Of a DNA stretch of 64,000 bases, positions 31,330 to 45,900 are shown piece by piece (the first letter of the stretch is position 1; each line of letters opens with the position of its first letter). Source of the stretch: Anthopleura xanthogrammica (taxonomy: Eukaryota; Cnidaria; Anthozoa; Actiniaria; Actiniidae). Position numbers and translations under genes: made by a program. Below the pieces are notes generated by a model, which saw nothing but the letters and a program-made list of their open reading frames with translations, searched no databases and was not told where the DNA came from. Where the stretch lies: the NCBI GenBank assembly GCA_964019055.1, contig OZ025220.1, positions 8,924,647 to 8,988,646 of the forward strand. Direction: 5' to 3'.

Positions 31330-34300
31330 TCATCTTAATGCATGCTCGATCTCTTCTCTGGTCTGATCCCATCCATGAGTGGTTACAGCCTTGTAGACTT
31401 CCATCACAAGATTTGGAAAATATTCCAAGAATACAAAGTGTTTCAGCAACTGATCTTGTATTGGCTTTGGTAATTCAGTTACATGTGCATAAGCATTTCT
31501 TATGAACCGCACCAACTCTACTACAGAATGAGTATCATACTTTCTCCTTCTCGTCATTTCGGTGTAAATGGCAGGCATCTGTACATAATGTGGGTCATTC
31601 CAATCCCCATACTTGACTATGGTACCAAAGCTTGTCTCCAAGTCAGTCTCTACTGCAGTCAAACGAGTCCTCCTAGCACGTGGGAATCCAAATTCTTGTT
31701 GATTACCAACAGCATCGAGAAGATCCAGCTTTTTCTTCTTTGACCAGAAAAAGGGATGATCCAATGCTTTGTCTGCAGATGGTCGTTTACTTTCATCTCC
31801 ATCAAGCATTGCTTTAACGAGATGATCCGCTTCAGGACACAGAGAATCATCCCATCCTTCCATGTTGCCTTTCAATATGTTGGCTTCAGTCTCGTGTTGC
31901 AGTGCTCCTGTTCGGGGGGCGAATGGATGTGTTTTTACTGACAAAATGTAATGAAGAACAAGACCACAAGCAAACATATCAGATGACTTGGAATGAGGTT
32001 TTGTAGCCGTTAGCACTTCTGGAGCAATCCAGCACCGGGTTCCAGCATTGGTACCATACACTGTAGTAGAAGTAGAATCGATACGACGGCTTAGACCAAA
32101 GTCAGCAATCTTCAAGCAACGTTTGGGATGCGATTTGTAGAGAATATTGGTTGCTTTGAGATCCCGATGGAGGATGTTTTGATTATGTAGGTACACGAGT
32201 CCCTTGACCACATCTTGACACAACTCTACTCTGATGTTTTCCGTTATCGTGTGATCAAGGAGCTCATCAAGATTTCCCTCTGCCAGTTCCAAAACAATGT
32301 AAGAAAAGTTTTTATCTTCAAAGTAATGTACATAATGAACGGCTTGTTCGCAGTCTGCAAGAGCAGTGAGACTTGTTATTTCTCTTTTATCTTCTGGTCG
32401 CACAATACTTTTCTTTACCATACGTTTGATGGCCACCTCTCTGCCATCTTTCTCGTTTATTCCTGCAAACACATCACCAAAAGAACCGCTTGCCAATTGA
32501 TCTTTGTGGTACCAGTATGATTCCAAATGTTCACTTTCGAGATGCCTTGCTACCTCAGCCAGACAGCGTTTATGCTTCTTAGAAACCGATTTCCAGGGTT
32601 TAATGAGCACGGGGAATCTATCGAGATCAATTGGTCCTTTCAGGAGTTCTTTAATTGCAGGAAACTCCCGTGCTATGTCCAAGCACGATTGATTCTCTCC
32701 ATCAGTGATTCTATAATCTGCTCCAAGTGAACGTAGAAGTTTAATCATACTCCAATCAACTGTTGTTTTTATCTCCTCTATAGATAAAGACAATGCTTCT
32801 ACAGCATAAAACAAAGGACTTCTTCCATCTTTATCTATGGCATTGACATCAGCACCACACTTGATTAATTTCTCGACCATTTTTTTATTTTCATTCAAAA
32901 CAGCAAAAAACAAAACAGTTCTGCCATTTTTAGTGGTTGCGTTGATATCAACACCACGCTTGATTAACTTGTCGACGATTTTTTCATTTCCTTTCTCTAC
33001 AGCATAAAACAAAGCAGTTTTCCCTTCATTATCAGTTAGGTTGACATCAGCACGAGCATCAATCAATGCACGGACCACACTTTCATTGTTACCTTTTTGA
33101 ACAGCATACAACAAAGCAGTATTCCCATCATTATAAGTTGTGTTGACATCAGCACCAGCAGCAATCAAGGCACGAACCACACTTTCATTGTTACTTTGTT
33201 GAACAGCATAAAACAAAGCAGTTTTTCTATCATTATCAGTTATGTATACATCAGCACCAGCATCAATCAATGCACGAACCACACTTTCATTGTTATTTTG
33301 AACAGCATAAAACAAAGGACTTCTTCCATCTTTATCTATGGCATTGACATCAGCACCACAGTTGATTAATTTTTGTATTATGTTTTTGTTTTCTTTATCT
33401 ACAGCATAAAACAAAGCCGTTTTGCCGTACTTATTGGCAGCATGGACATCAGCACCAAACTTGATTAATTTCTCGACCATTTTTTCATTTTCATTCCAAA
33501 CAGCAAAAAACAAAACAGTTCTGCCATTTTTAGTGGTTGCGTTGATATCAGCACCACGCTTGATTAACTTGTCGACGATTTTTTCATTTCCTTTCTCTAC
33601 AGCATAAAACAAAGCAGTTTTTCTATCATTATCAGTTATGTATACATCAGCACCAGCATCAATCAATGCACGAACCACACTTTCATTGTTATTTTGAACA
33701 GCATAAAACAAAGGACTTCTTCCATCTTTATCTATGGCATTGACATCAGCACCACAGTTGATTAATTTTTGTATTATGTTTTTGTTTTCTTTATCTACAG
33801 CATAAAACAAAGCCGTTTTGCCGTACTTATTGGCAGCATGGACATCAGCACCAAACTTGATTAATTTCTCGACCATTTTTTCATTTTCATTCCAAACAGC
33901 AAAAAACAAAACAGTTCTGCCATTTTTAGTGGTTGCGTTGATATCAGCACCACGCTTGATTAACTTGTCGACGATTTTTTCATTTCCTTTCTCTACAGCA
34001 TAAAACAAAGCAGTTTTGCCATCTTCATCAGTAGCATTGATATCAGCACCACAATCGATTAATTTTTTGACCATTCTTTCTTTTTCCTTCCATACAGCAT
34101 AATGCAAAGATGATCTGCCATTTCTGTCGCTTGCAGTGATATCAGCACCATTCTTTATTAATTTTTCGACCATACTTTCGTTTTCTCTCCATACAGCATA
34201 AAACAAAGCAGTTTTGCCATCGTTATCGCTAGCATTGATATCAGCACCACACTTCACTAGTTTTTGGATAATCTTTTCATTTTCATTCCATACAGCATAA

Positions 34301-34431
34301 AACAGAGGAGTTCCGCCATCTTCATCAATGGCATTGACGTCTGCACCATTATTGATTAAGTCTTGGACTGTTTTCTCCTCGCACTTGCATACTTCACGAA
34401 AGAAACTCGTTTTACTGATATATTTTACCAT
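31330..34431 (-). CDS. RNase L-like protein 3: compact ankyrin-kinase-KEN
   Basis: The frame opens at TTG; the ATG two codons later (34431, AGA before, G after) has a strong context, giving 1033 residues. About 15 full ankyrin repeats mix 33-residue units of the type NENEKMVEKLIKFGAD with 34-residue units of the gene-1 type. The long middle region of the other four genes is missing: the array runs straight into the last ankyrin-like unit (ITDGENQSCLDIA) and the kinase. Kinase: ASGSFG, VAIKRM, HRD 755-757, DFG 777-779, APE, so apparently active. KEN: Arg-Asn 978-979, His 983. Kinase and KEN are nearly identical to gene 5, differing at few positions. This layout and size are closest to vertebrate RNase L. 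Function inferred as ligand-gated ribonuclease. Confidence 0.88.
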   Translation of the reverse strand: MVKYISKTSFFREVCKCEEKTVQDLINNGADVNAIDEDGGTPLFYAVWNENEKIIQKLVKCGADINASDNDGKTALFYAVWRENESMVEKLIKNGADITASDRNGRSSLHYAVWKEKERMVKKLIDCGADINATDEDGKTALFYAVEKGNEKIVDKLIKRGADINATTKNGRTVLFFAVWNENEKMVEKLIKFGADVHAANKYGKTALFYAVDKENKNIIQKLINCGADVNAIDKDGRSPLFYAVQNNNESVVRALIDAGADVYITDNDRKTALFYAVEKGNEKIVDKLIKRGADINATTKNGRTVLFFAVWNENEKMVEKLIKFGADVHAANKYGKTALFYAVDKENKNIIQKLINCGADVNAIDKDGRSPLFYAVQNNNESVVRALIDAGADVYITDNDRKTALFYAVQQSNNESVVRALIAAGADVNTTYNDGNTALLYAVQKGNNESVVRALIDARADVNLTDNEGKTALFYAVEKGNEKIVDKLIKRGVDINATTKNGRTVLFFAVLNENKKMVEKLIKCGADVNAIDKDGRSPLFYAVEALSLSIEEIKTTVDWSMIKLLRSLGADYRITDGENQSCLDIAREFPAIKELLKGPIDLDRFPVLIKPWKSVSKKHKRCLAEVARHLESEHLESYWYHKDQLASGSFGDVFAGINEKDGREVAIKRMVKKSIVRPEDKREITSLTALADCEQAVHYVHYFEDKNFSYIVLELAEGNLDELLDHTITENIRVELCQDVVKGLVYLHNQNILHRDLKATNILYKSHPKRCLKIADFGLSRRIDSTSTTVYGTNAGTRCWIAPEVLTATKPHSKSSDMFACGLVLHYILSVKTHPFAPRTGALQHETEANILKGNMEGWDDSLCPEADHLVKAMLDGDESKRPSADKALDHPFFWSKKKKLDLLDAVGNQQEFGFPRARRTRLTAVETDLETSFGTIVKYGDWNDPHYVQMPAIYTEMTRRRKYDTHSVVELVRFIRNAYAHVTELPKPIQDQLLKHFVFLEYFPNLVMEVYKAVTTHGWDQTREEIEHALR
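33223..34014 (-). repeat. 396-bp block duplication in gene 3 ankyrins
   Basis: Repeats 4-7 and 8-11 of the array are the same four-repeat block; shared stretches such as 33422-33607 and 33818-34003 are identical and exactly 396 bp apart. This keeps the reading frame and adds four repeats. Confidence 0.9.
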
Positions 34432-34899
34432 TCTCAAGATTGATTGTTTTTAATGTTGATGTCATAAGTACTGTGTATTTTGATTGATGTTGAGATTGTT
34501 TGCTCTAACGCTGATGATTACATTTTATGCTGATGTGAAGTGAGATGGAACCTTTTAACATTGTTCGTTGTTCATGTTGAATGATGTCTGTAGTGAAGAA
34601 ATTATATAATATTTTTATAAGTAAATTATGATGTTTTTAGGTGGCCTGCAGGTAGTAAGGAATCTAGAATTCTGTATTAGGCCCACCTTAGATTCAAAAG
34701 ATTGTGTTTGAAATTAACATTATATTAAGTTAAATTAGACGGCCCGTGTGTCTTAGCTAAAAGGTGTGAAGCAAGACACAGTTCTCTTATCCCCTGCGTC
34801 GATCGTTTGATCACTAGCTCATTCAGCGGAATTTTCCTAGTACAATATCTTATTATCATGTGGACTACTAAATAATTAAAATCTTTACTAATTCACTTG
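34432..34899. other. Gene 3 immediate upstream region
   Basis: Presumed promoter and 5' UTR of gene 3 on the minus strand. No TATA box or other clear element seen. Confidence 0.35.
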
Positions 34900-35415
34900 C
34901 CTTCCTGGCTTCTTGGCTTGGCTTCTTGCTTTCTTGGTCATTTCTTTGATTGCTTTGCTTGATTTCTTTCGTTTCTTACTTGTTACTTTCTTGTTAAAAT
35001 TAAAGCAGCTTTGACTAGTTTTCTGTCTTAGTTTACAACTGAATCACGTCTGACAAGGTCTTCACTGTAGTTTTGAAGAAGAGAGCTGGGATTTCGGCTG
35101 CTCCTGAAAGTAAAAGGGCTTAGCTGCTGCATTCTTGAATCTTATAACGAAGCAAGCAAAATTACTGGTACGTCAAAAATGTCTTCTTCAGGAATAAATC
35201 TTCGTATTGAACCGATCGAAATCGAAGTCGCGGTGTCCAATACTAATTTATTGACCATCTCTCATAGTAAGAATAATATATCGACATCATTAGTTGGGCG
35301 TTGCTTTTCATGAAAACATCCATTGATTTTGACTGAATACATTAAACGAGGAATTTGACAACATGAATTACTTTAAATCAACAATATTACTGCAAACAAG
35401 ATCTATGATTATAAT

Positions 35416-35626
35416 AGATTAATTGTTTCAACAACCTTGAAAGTTATACATTTATAACCGAGCTTTCGGGCTAAACGTCCATCATCAGGTTACAATGTTT
35501 GGAGCGACGTTCAACGGTTATATACGCGCAAGATTAGAAGGTAATAGTACAAGAGCGGGAGGAAACCTTAGCCCGAAAGTTCGGTTATAAATTCATAAAT
35601 TTCAAGGTTGTTGAAACAATTAATCT
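35416..35626. mobile_element. Hairpin element of PLE-tail type
   Basis: Arms of about 57 bp (AGATTAATTGTTTCAACAAC ... ACCGAGCTTTCGGGCT) at 35416 and 35626 surround a loop. On the minus strand 35464-35488 reads CTGATGA, an imperfect stem, then GAAA, a hammerhead-like order. Terminal structures of Penelope-like elements look like this. Confidence 0.5.
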
Positions 35627-36802
35627 ACTATAATAATGATACCAACCAACACAGAAACACTTAAGATCTACGATGTACTGAGCCGATTTGGAAAGTCGTA
35701 GGTAACTTTTTTGAGATTAGAGATAAAAGGTAAAACAGAAGACTGAAGCAAATTGAAACCCAAGAGATGTCTATACGTTTTGTAATTTGGATCTGCAACT
35801 CTGCGCATTTTGTGTATGCATGAGAAGACAGATATGGTTGTTATGAAGGAATGGACCACAGGGTTCCATTCCTAGACAAGTGTTTACCAAAATCAGTCCA
35901 CTGAAGCAAGAAATGAAACTGATCTTAGAAAGAATGATAGTTATGATGGTGATGGCAATAACTGCGATGGTGATGAAGATGATGGTACATAAAGTTGTTG
36001 GTAGTAGCACATGGTGATCATACGTACAACTCCACAAATTTTGTGTATCCATGAGAACACAGATATGATTGTTGTGAAGGAAGAACATTCCTTGACAAAT
36101 GTTTACCAAAATAATTCCACTGAAGCACTGCGAGAATTGAAAATGCTCTTAGAAAGAATAACAATAATGATGAAGTTGATAAATGATGATAGACATATAT
36201 GATGGTGATGGCAATAACTGCGATAGTGATGATGATGATGATACATAAAGTTGTTGGTAGTGGCACATGGTGATGATACGTACAACTCCACATATTATGT
36301 GTATGCATGAGAATACAGATATGATTGTTGTGAAGGAAGAACATTCCTTGACAAATGTTTACCAAAATAATTCCACTGAAGCACTGCGAGAATTGAAAAT
36401 ATAATGCTTTTAGAAAGAATAACAATAATGATGAAGTTTATAAATGATGATAGGCATATGATGGTGATGGCGGTGATGATGATGATGATACATAAAGTTG
36501 TTGGTAGCGGCACATGGTGATGATACGTATAACTCCACATATTTTGTGTATACATGATCTATAGTTGTTATAAAGGAATGAACTACATAGGATTCATAGG
36601 ATTCCATTGAAGATGTTTACGTACCAAAATCAGTCCACTGAAGCAAGAAAGGAAAATGCTAGTAAAATAATGATAATAATGGAGTGGTTTATGATTGATA
36701 GAAATTGTGGTGATGTCAATAAATAAATGTGGTGATGATATGATAATTATGATAAAGTTTGTCTAAAATGTTATTGTACGTGGGAATAACCATATTGTAT
36801 AT

Positions 36803-36893
36803 TGTTTACGTTTGTTTCTTCCCTGATGATGCACCAGAAGTGCGAAAGCTCGGTAAATTATTAACAATTCGGAGAAGAAACAAACGTAAACAA
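36803..36893 (+). ncRNA. Hammerhead-ribozyme-like hairpin
   Basis: CTGATGA (36823-36829), one T, stem II GCAC/GTGC with loop CAGAA (36831-36843), then GAAA (36844-36847): a consensus hammerhead core. A 19-bp stem I is formed by TGTTTACGTTTGTTTCTTC and its inverse at 36874-36893. The bases before the 3' stem I strand are TTC, fitting the NUH cleavage triplet. Stem III would be only one or two pairs, as is common in PLE-borne hammerheads. Self-cleavage is untested. A second copy is at 63923-64000. Confidence 0.45.
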
Positions 36894-37931
36894 AATGGTT
36901 AAGTTGTTAGCGATTGATACATAATGATACCCGCAACTCTGCACTTTTTGTGTATGTATGAGAAGACAGATATAGTACGTTGTTATAAAGGAGCGAACTA
37001 TAAGATTCCATTGAAGATGTTTATGTTCCAAAATCAGTCCACTGAATCAGGATGTTTTGCTGCCAACCTGATTATTAGAATCTAAAATTAAAAAAATCGT
37101 ACAAGAGTTATTTCAGATTTCAGAAAACGGAAAACAGGCTTTTTGCATCTTTTTAGCATGATTTCTTATGCTAAAAACAGGATTTCTATTAGTTAATGGA
37201 GGATTTGGGATTTCCGTTTCCTGAATCGCATTTCTGTTTTTGTAAATCAAGAATCAGAAATCGAATCCAATTTTTGTATCCATGCATACTAAACGGTCCT
37301 AGAACAATCTTTTCTATTTTCAGTTCAAATGTTTTGTTTGGTTGGTTTTCGTTGTTGATCAACAGATCCGACTCCCACAGAGCCTTTCATTTACGTAACG
37401 GAGACCAAAAGGAACGCGGGCTCATAAACAAAATTAATGATCTAATACGCATGCGTGCTCTTTAATCAGTCATTTGCTTCGTATTCTCATTCTGAGACCT
37501 CGCCACGTTCCTTTTTCTCCACCAAAATGAAGAGTGAAGAGCTCTGGGTGCCACAAAACCACAATGAATTTTTTTCAAAGTCTCTATTTTCAACTACTTT
37601 GCTGTCTTAAATTAATGGAACAATGTTGAACTTTGCCATTTTTGTTTTCAGAAAAGTCCACCCAAAATAAGCAAAGATATACAAACCAATCCGAAAAAGC
37701 TGTAACTATAGCAACTGGGTTCCTACGAATCAAGGTCAAAGATCAACCTTCAGCTACTTCAAGTGCACCAGCAGTGAAAGAGAGGAAAAGAAAGAGAAGC
37801 ACGCTAAGAAAAAAAAACAAGCCAACTGAAAAGGGTAACTAAAATGAATGCACCACTTAGCCCCAACCACTGTTTCCCATACTAGTCTCTAATATAGCTC
37901 CACCACTTTTTAGGGTGCTCCGCGGTTCCTG
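36894..37931. other. Intergenic, possible orphan exon at 37652-37831
   Basis: Mostly unassigned. At 37652 a pyrimidine-rich tract ending TTTTGTTTTCAG precedes about 60 open codons, basic near the end (KERKRKRSTLRKKNK), and a GTAACT donor-like site follows. This could be an internal exon or an exon relic, but no family was recognised and no partner exons were found. Confidence 0.2.
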
Positions 37932-38052
37932 CAAGTGACCACGAAACCATGGCGCCAAGTGGAGGTTAGACTTGAAAAAATGCAGTAGATGTATGAAAAC
38001 ATCAAGTTCAACCTCGACTCGACTTGGCGCCATTGTTTCGTGGTCACTCAAG
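37932..38052. mobile_element. Foldback element, AGTGACCACGAAACC ends
   Basis: AGTGACCACGAAACCATGGC and the following GCCAAGTGGAGGTT are mirrored by AACCTCGACTCGACTTGGCG ... GTTTCGTGGTCACT. Related to the hairpin at 5826-5989 by the AGTGACCAC tips. Confidence 0.65.
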
Positions 38053-38279
38053 TAAATTCGAGATAGCCTATTAACAATCCCATGGGACAATTCATCCCTT
38101 ATCCTAAGCTAAACAAAAAATATCGTTTCTCATTTAAGAATCTTTAGTCATACGAATATCAAGATAACATTACAGCAGTTGTTAGATTTCTAGCTAAGCT
38201 TGGAATTGGTACATTAAGGAACTAAGGTTCCTCCTATTGTATACATGGTGTACCCCTTACACACACCCTAGTTATTCTT

Positions 38280-38990
38280 CTTTTGTTTTTCTAATGTTTT
38301 ATGATAGGTAAATACTAGCTCTATAAATTCTCTTGGTATACATACATACATATTGTATACATACTTCTTAGACACACCCTAGTGCTTTTTACCCCATTTG
38401 ATTAGCTAAATTAACCTTCTTTTGTTTTCCTAATGTTTTATGATAGGTAAATATATCCTAGCTCTATAAATTCTCTTGGTATACATACATACATATTGTA
38501 TACATACTTCTTAGACACACCCTAGTGCTTTTTACCCCATTTGATTAGCTAAATTAACCTTCTTTTGTTTTCCTAATGTTTTATGATAGGTAAATCCTAG
38601 CTCTATAAATTCTCTTGGTATACATACATACATATTGTATACATACTTCTTAGACACACCCTAGTGCTTTTTACCCCATTTGATTAGCTAAATTAACCTT
38701 CTTTTGTTTTCCTAATGTTTTATGATAGGTAAATCCTAGCTCTATAAATTCTCTTGGTATACATACATACATATTGTATACATACTTCTTAGACACACCC
38801 TAGTACTTTTTACCCCATTTGATTAGCTAAATTAACCTTCTTTTGTTTTCCTAATGTTTTATGATAGGTAAATCCTAGCTCTATAAATTCTCTTAACTGG
38901 TACACATACATACATATTGTATACATACTTCTTAGACTTCTAATGTTTTATGGTAAATGCTCTTTGTATACATATAGCATACATACTCAG
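38280..38990 (+). repeat. 139-bp minisatellite, about 5 copies
   Basis: ATGATAGGTAAAT recurs at 38301, 38440, 38583, 38722 and 38861, giving periods of 139, 143, 139 and 139 bp. The unit contains TACATACATACATATTGTAT. The last copy near 38935 is truncated and diverged. Confidence 0.9.
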
Positions 38991-39849
38991 AGAAGACCAT
39001 AGTGCCTTGCACCCCCTTTGATTAGCTATCCTTCTTTTGTTTTTGTAAGGTTTTATGATAGAGTGAAATACTCTATAAATGCTCGCTATTGATCGAAGAT
39101 TGTGATGACCTTACCTTGTGCCCGTCCTGGTGCAGAGAGTCTTAAGTAAGTCAGCAAGCAAGCAATTTATGTTACTTTTATATATTCGCCCTACTTCTAG
39201 CTATGTTTAATGATTATTCCTAAGAATTTTACTCAAATACTTGTATTCCTACAAAATTATTATAAAGAATTGCCTTATTTCAGACTAACCAATCATAGTT
39301 TAGAAATAATACAGCTATTTCAAAAAACGAATACTGAATACTGAATACTGAATACTGAATAGTGCATTCCAAGACCAAAGGGCATTGTGGGTCTCATTAA
39401 TTTGAAATAAAAAGTAAATATACAGCGATTTGCTCTCTAAAATAAATTATCATTATTTATTTTACTTTAATCAATATTAGATGACCCAAAATGCATTTCG
39501 GTCTTAGAATGCACTATCTAGTATGCAGTATTCAGTATTCAACGTTTTTTGAAATAGCTGTATACAAAAAATCTTCAATTAACGCCTATCTCTAAACTAT
39601 TATGTACATACTAGAACCATAGTTCATGTATTCAGACTTAGTAGAGCAATAAAGTCACTAGTATATTATATCGAGAGCAGTCCCTGTAACAGTTCTTGAA
39701 CAGCTCCTTGTTTCCTCTGGCATCTGTTGAAAAAAGCAAATGATCTTCCTTAATTAGGTATGAAGGGTTTAAAATGAAGATATCTTATTTTGCCAATGTA
39801 ACAGGAAATATCTGTAAAAAAATATCTGCTCTTCTCTTCTCTTCATTAT
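38991..39849. other. Intergenic, small inverted repeat only
   Basis: A loose inverted pair is visible: ACAGCTATTTCAAAAAACG with ATACTGAATACTGAAT near 39311-39360 facing its inverse near 39515-39560. No gene. Confidence 0.45.
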
Positions 39850-42676
<2,827 letters not shown>

Positions 42677-42929
42677 CGGCCGTAATATTGAAATGGCTTC
42701 CCATAAGTATGGTTATCGTATACCGTATTAAATTACAACACGTAAACGGTACGGTATGCCGTAAAGAAACCCATACCACGAGGACGTAAAGAAACCCTGT
42801 CAGTGACCACCCTCAGTGTCTGTCATTCCAACTAACCATCTCTCATATCTGTAAAGCACTTTTTAGTATATACTTAGAAATGTATCATAATCATATAATA
42901 TGTAACTTGTAAATACTCATCGTTAATAA

Positions 42930-42944
42930 CATGTTACCTGTTCG
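42930..42944 (-). promoter_or_regulatory. Conserved splice-donor-like site after the gene 4 stop
   Basis: The minus strand reads GAACAG|GTAACATGT 18 nt behind the stop TGA, identical in sequence and spacing to the site behind gene 1. Possible 3' UTR intron donor. Confidence 0.3.
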
Positions 42945-42955
42945 TTTTGTGACTC

Positions 42956-45900
42956 TCACTCCATCACATACTTGATCTCTTCTTTCTGATCCCATCCATG
43001 AGTGGTTACAGCCTTGTAGACTTCCATCACAAGATTTGGAAAATATTCCAAGAACACAAAGTCTTCCAGCAACTGTTTTTTGATTGGTGTTGGTCGTGTG
43101 CTCCCAGAGACATGTGCAATGGCGTTTCGTATAAAGCGCACTAACTCTACCGTGGAGAAAGGATCATATGGCATTTTCCTTTTCAGCATCATTTCGGTGT
43201 AAATGTTAGGCATGTGTACATAACCTGGATCAGTCCAATTCACATGTTTGACTATGGTACCAAAGCTTGCTTCCAGGTCATTCTCAACTGCAGTCAAGGT
43301 ATAGGTCACTTTAGCACGTGGGCATTCAAATTCTGGTTGATTACCAACAGCAATGAGAAGATCCAGCTTTTTCTTTTTTTCCCAGAAAAAAGGATGATCC
43401 AATGCTTTATCTGCTGATGGTCGTTTACTTTCATCTCCATCAAGCATTGTGTTAAAGAGATGAGCTGCTTCAGGCGGAAGAGAGTTATCCCATCCTTCCA
43501 TTTTTCCATTTAGTATATTGTCTTCAGTCTCGTGGTTGATCTGTACTTCACTTTTATTGGAGAGGTCAGCTGGTGCAAATGGATGTCCTTTCATTGACAA
43601 GATGTAATGAAGAACAAGACCACAGGTAAAGACGTCCGATTCTTTTGAATGCTGCTCACCTGCTTTGATAGACTTTAATACTTCTGGAGCAATCCAACAT
43701 CGGGTACCTACATTAGTACCATACACTGTTGTACAGGCACTATCGATGCGACGGCTTAGACCAAAGTCAGCGATTTTCAAGCAAAGCTCGGGATGGCATT
43801 TGTAGAGAATATTACTTGGCTTCAGATCTCGGTGAAGAATTTTCTGACTGTGCAAATATCTCAAGCCACTCACCACGTTTTCACATAACAAAACTCCTTT
43901 AGTTTTGTCAAAGTAAGGACCGTCCAAGTAATTATCTAGAGTTCCTTCCATCAGTTCTAAAACTACGTAAGAAAAGTTTTCATCTTCAAAGAAGGACAAA
44001 TAACGAACGACTTGCTCGCAGTCTGCAAGAGCAGTGAGATTTGTTATTTCTCGTTTGTCTTCTGGCCGTTGCATGTGCCTCTTTTCAATACGTTTGATGG
44101 CCACCTCTCTACCATCTTTCTCGTTGATTCCTGCATATACAGCACCAAATGAACCACCTGCCAAATGGTCTTTGTAGTACCAGTATGGTTTAAAATGCTT
44201 ACTTTCTTGGTGCCTTGCTACTTTGGCCAATTTGTCTTTGAAAGTGTTAGAAGTCTCAGTCCAAGGAATCAGCAAAGGAACTTGTTTGATATCTTGTGGT
44301 TTTGTCAGAAGGTCTTTGAGTGCAGGATTGGTCTTGGCTATATCGAGGCAAGACTTACCAGTTGAATCTGGAATTCTACAATCAGCACCAAACAAAAGAA
44401 GCTGTTTGGCAATAGTCCAGTAAACTTCTTTGTCATTGCTTTCCGCCAAAACATGATATCCACGAAAATTCTCCACTATATTCAGGCAGCAGTGATGAAG
44501 AGGTGAGGTTTCATTGTTGTGTCCCATTACAGTGGATCCACTAACTGACTTTAAAATCATTTCCGCAAGATTACTTTTCCAATGGGCGCGTGTGGATTTA
44601 TCCTTACATATTGCGTTCAGAAGTGAGACTGCAATAGTTTCCGACTGAAGGTGATTGTCATCGCGAGCCACTTCAACCAAGGCTTTAGCGAGAACAAATT
44701 GGTTTGATTTGATGAGAACACTCAAAACAGATTCACCACGTTTGTCAACAGTCCATGGATCAAGACCTCTTTCGATAGCGCTTCTCCAGAACTCATGAGG
44801 CTCGAGTAGAAGATCAAAATAAAAACGGTTTTCGTCAAGAAAATGCGGCATGTAATGGGCAGATTCTACGGCAACCAGAAGAGGTTGGCGTCCCAATGAA
44901 TCAGAAACGCATGGATCTGCTCCAGCATCTAATAACAGTGCGACTGCAGTCCAGCTTGAACAAATGTGCAGAGGTGTTTTCCCTTCCTTGTTGATAATAT
45001 TTAAGTTTGCTCCATGTTCTAGGAGATGGTTTAGGAGTGTTTTTAGAGTATCTTTATCAACTTTGATGTAATTCATTTCATCGTTTAAAGTTGCCCATAA
45101 ATGAAGCGGCGAGTTTAGGTTACCATTTTCTCTAATGTTGACTGTATCTTTGTCTACGTACAGCTTTGTGTCAAAAAACGATAGGAGAATACGAACTTCT
45201 TGTTGTTCTTGATCTAATAACTGTCCTACTTGTTCTTCTTTTTCTTCTTGGTCTTCTCGTTCTGCTCCTTCTTCTTCTTCTTCTTCTTCTTGCTCTTGTT
45301 TTTGTTCTTCTTCTTCTAAAGGCCCTCCTTTGCGAAAATAACGAAAAATATATGAAAAAAAATCTAAGAGGATATGAAAGACTGATTCCCCACTTGACGT
45401 TGTCTCTGCGCATGAACCATGTTCCAATAAAACTGTGTAAACATCTCGCAAGATCCTGAGTTTTGAAGCTCCATTGTCTTCCCAACAATATGGTGGATGA
45501 TTTGATGGAGAAAGGCAAAATAGAAGAGGTGTTTCTCTTTGATGATTCCTGATGTTGAAGATTACTCCAAAGTTTTCTAGTTGATGGCATATCTTCATAA
45601 CCGTTTCTCGAGAAAGACCATAAAGTGGTAAGCAAGTGGCAAAATGAAGTGCAGTGTTTCCATGTGCGTCAGCACTGTTTGGATTTGCACCTAATTCTAT
45701 GAGATGTGACAAAATGTCTGGCGCCAGAAATTCATAAAACTTTTGAAAGTCCCTTGATTCGTCTTGCACCATTGTCAAAATATTGTCAATAATCTTCTTT
45801 TTGGTATTGTGTGTTTCCGTTGTATAATCGCTTGCTAATTTTAGAATGTTAAAGAGAGGCTTGATTTCATTTCTTTCACAACGAACTGAAACGTAAGAGG

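Larger units (their letters stand above)
34900..36900 (+). repeat. Duplicated 2-kb block with about 256-bp internal repeats, copy A
   Basis: It begins with CTTG/CTTT-rich sequence, then GCATTCTTGAATCTTATAAC and GTCAAAAATGTCTTC, followed by several units carrying CTGAAGCACTGCGAGAATTG and ending in (GATGAT)n tracts. The unit spacing is 256 bp in one pair. The same order recurs at 61740-64000, diverged. Small frames rich in His, Ser or Met come from the GATGAT tracts. Confidence 0.8.

Noticed and set aside
35771..36607. His/Met/Ser-rich frames, also at 62253-63730
   Set aside because: Derived from GATGAT-rich tandem units on both strands.
45171..45635. Arg-rich 154-codon minus-strand frame overlapping gene 4
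   Set aside because: Same strand but a different frame from gene 4, created by its Glu-codon run.
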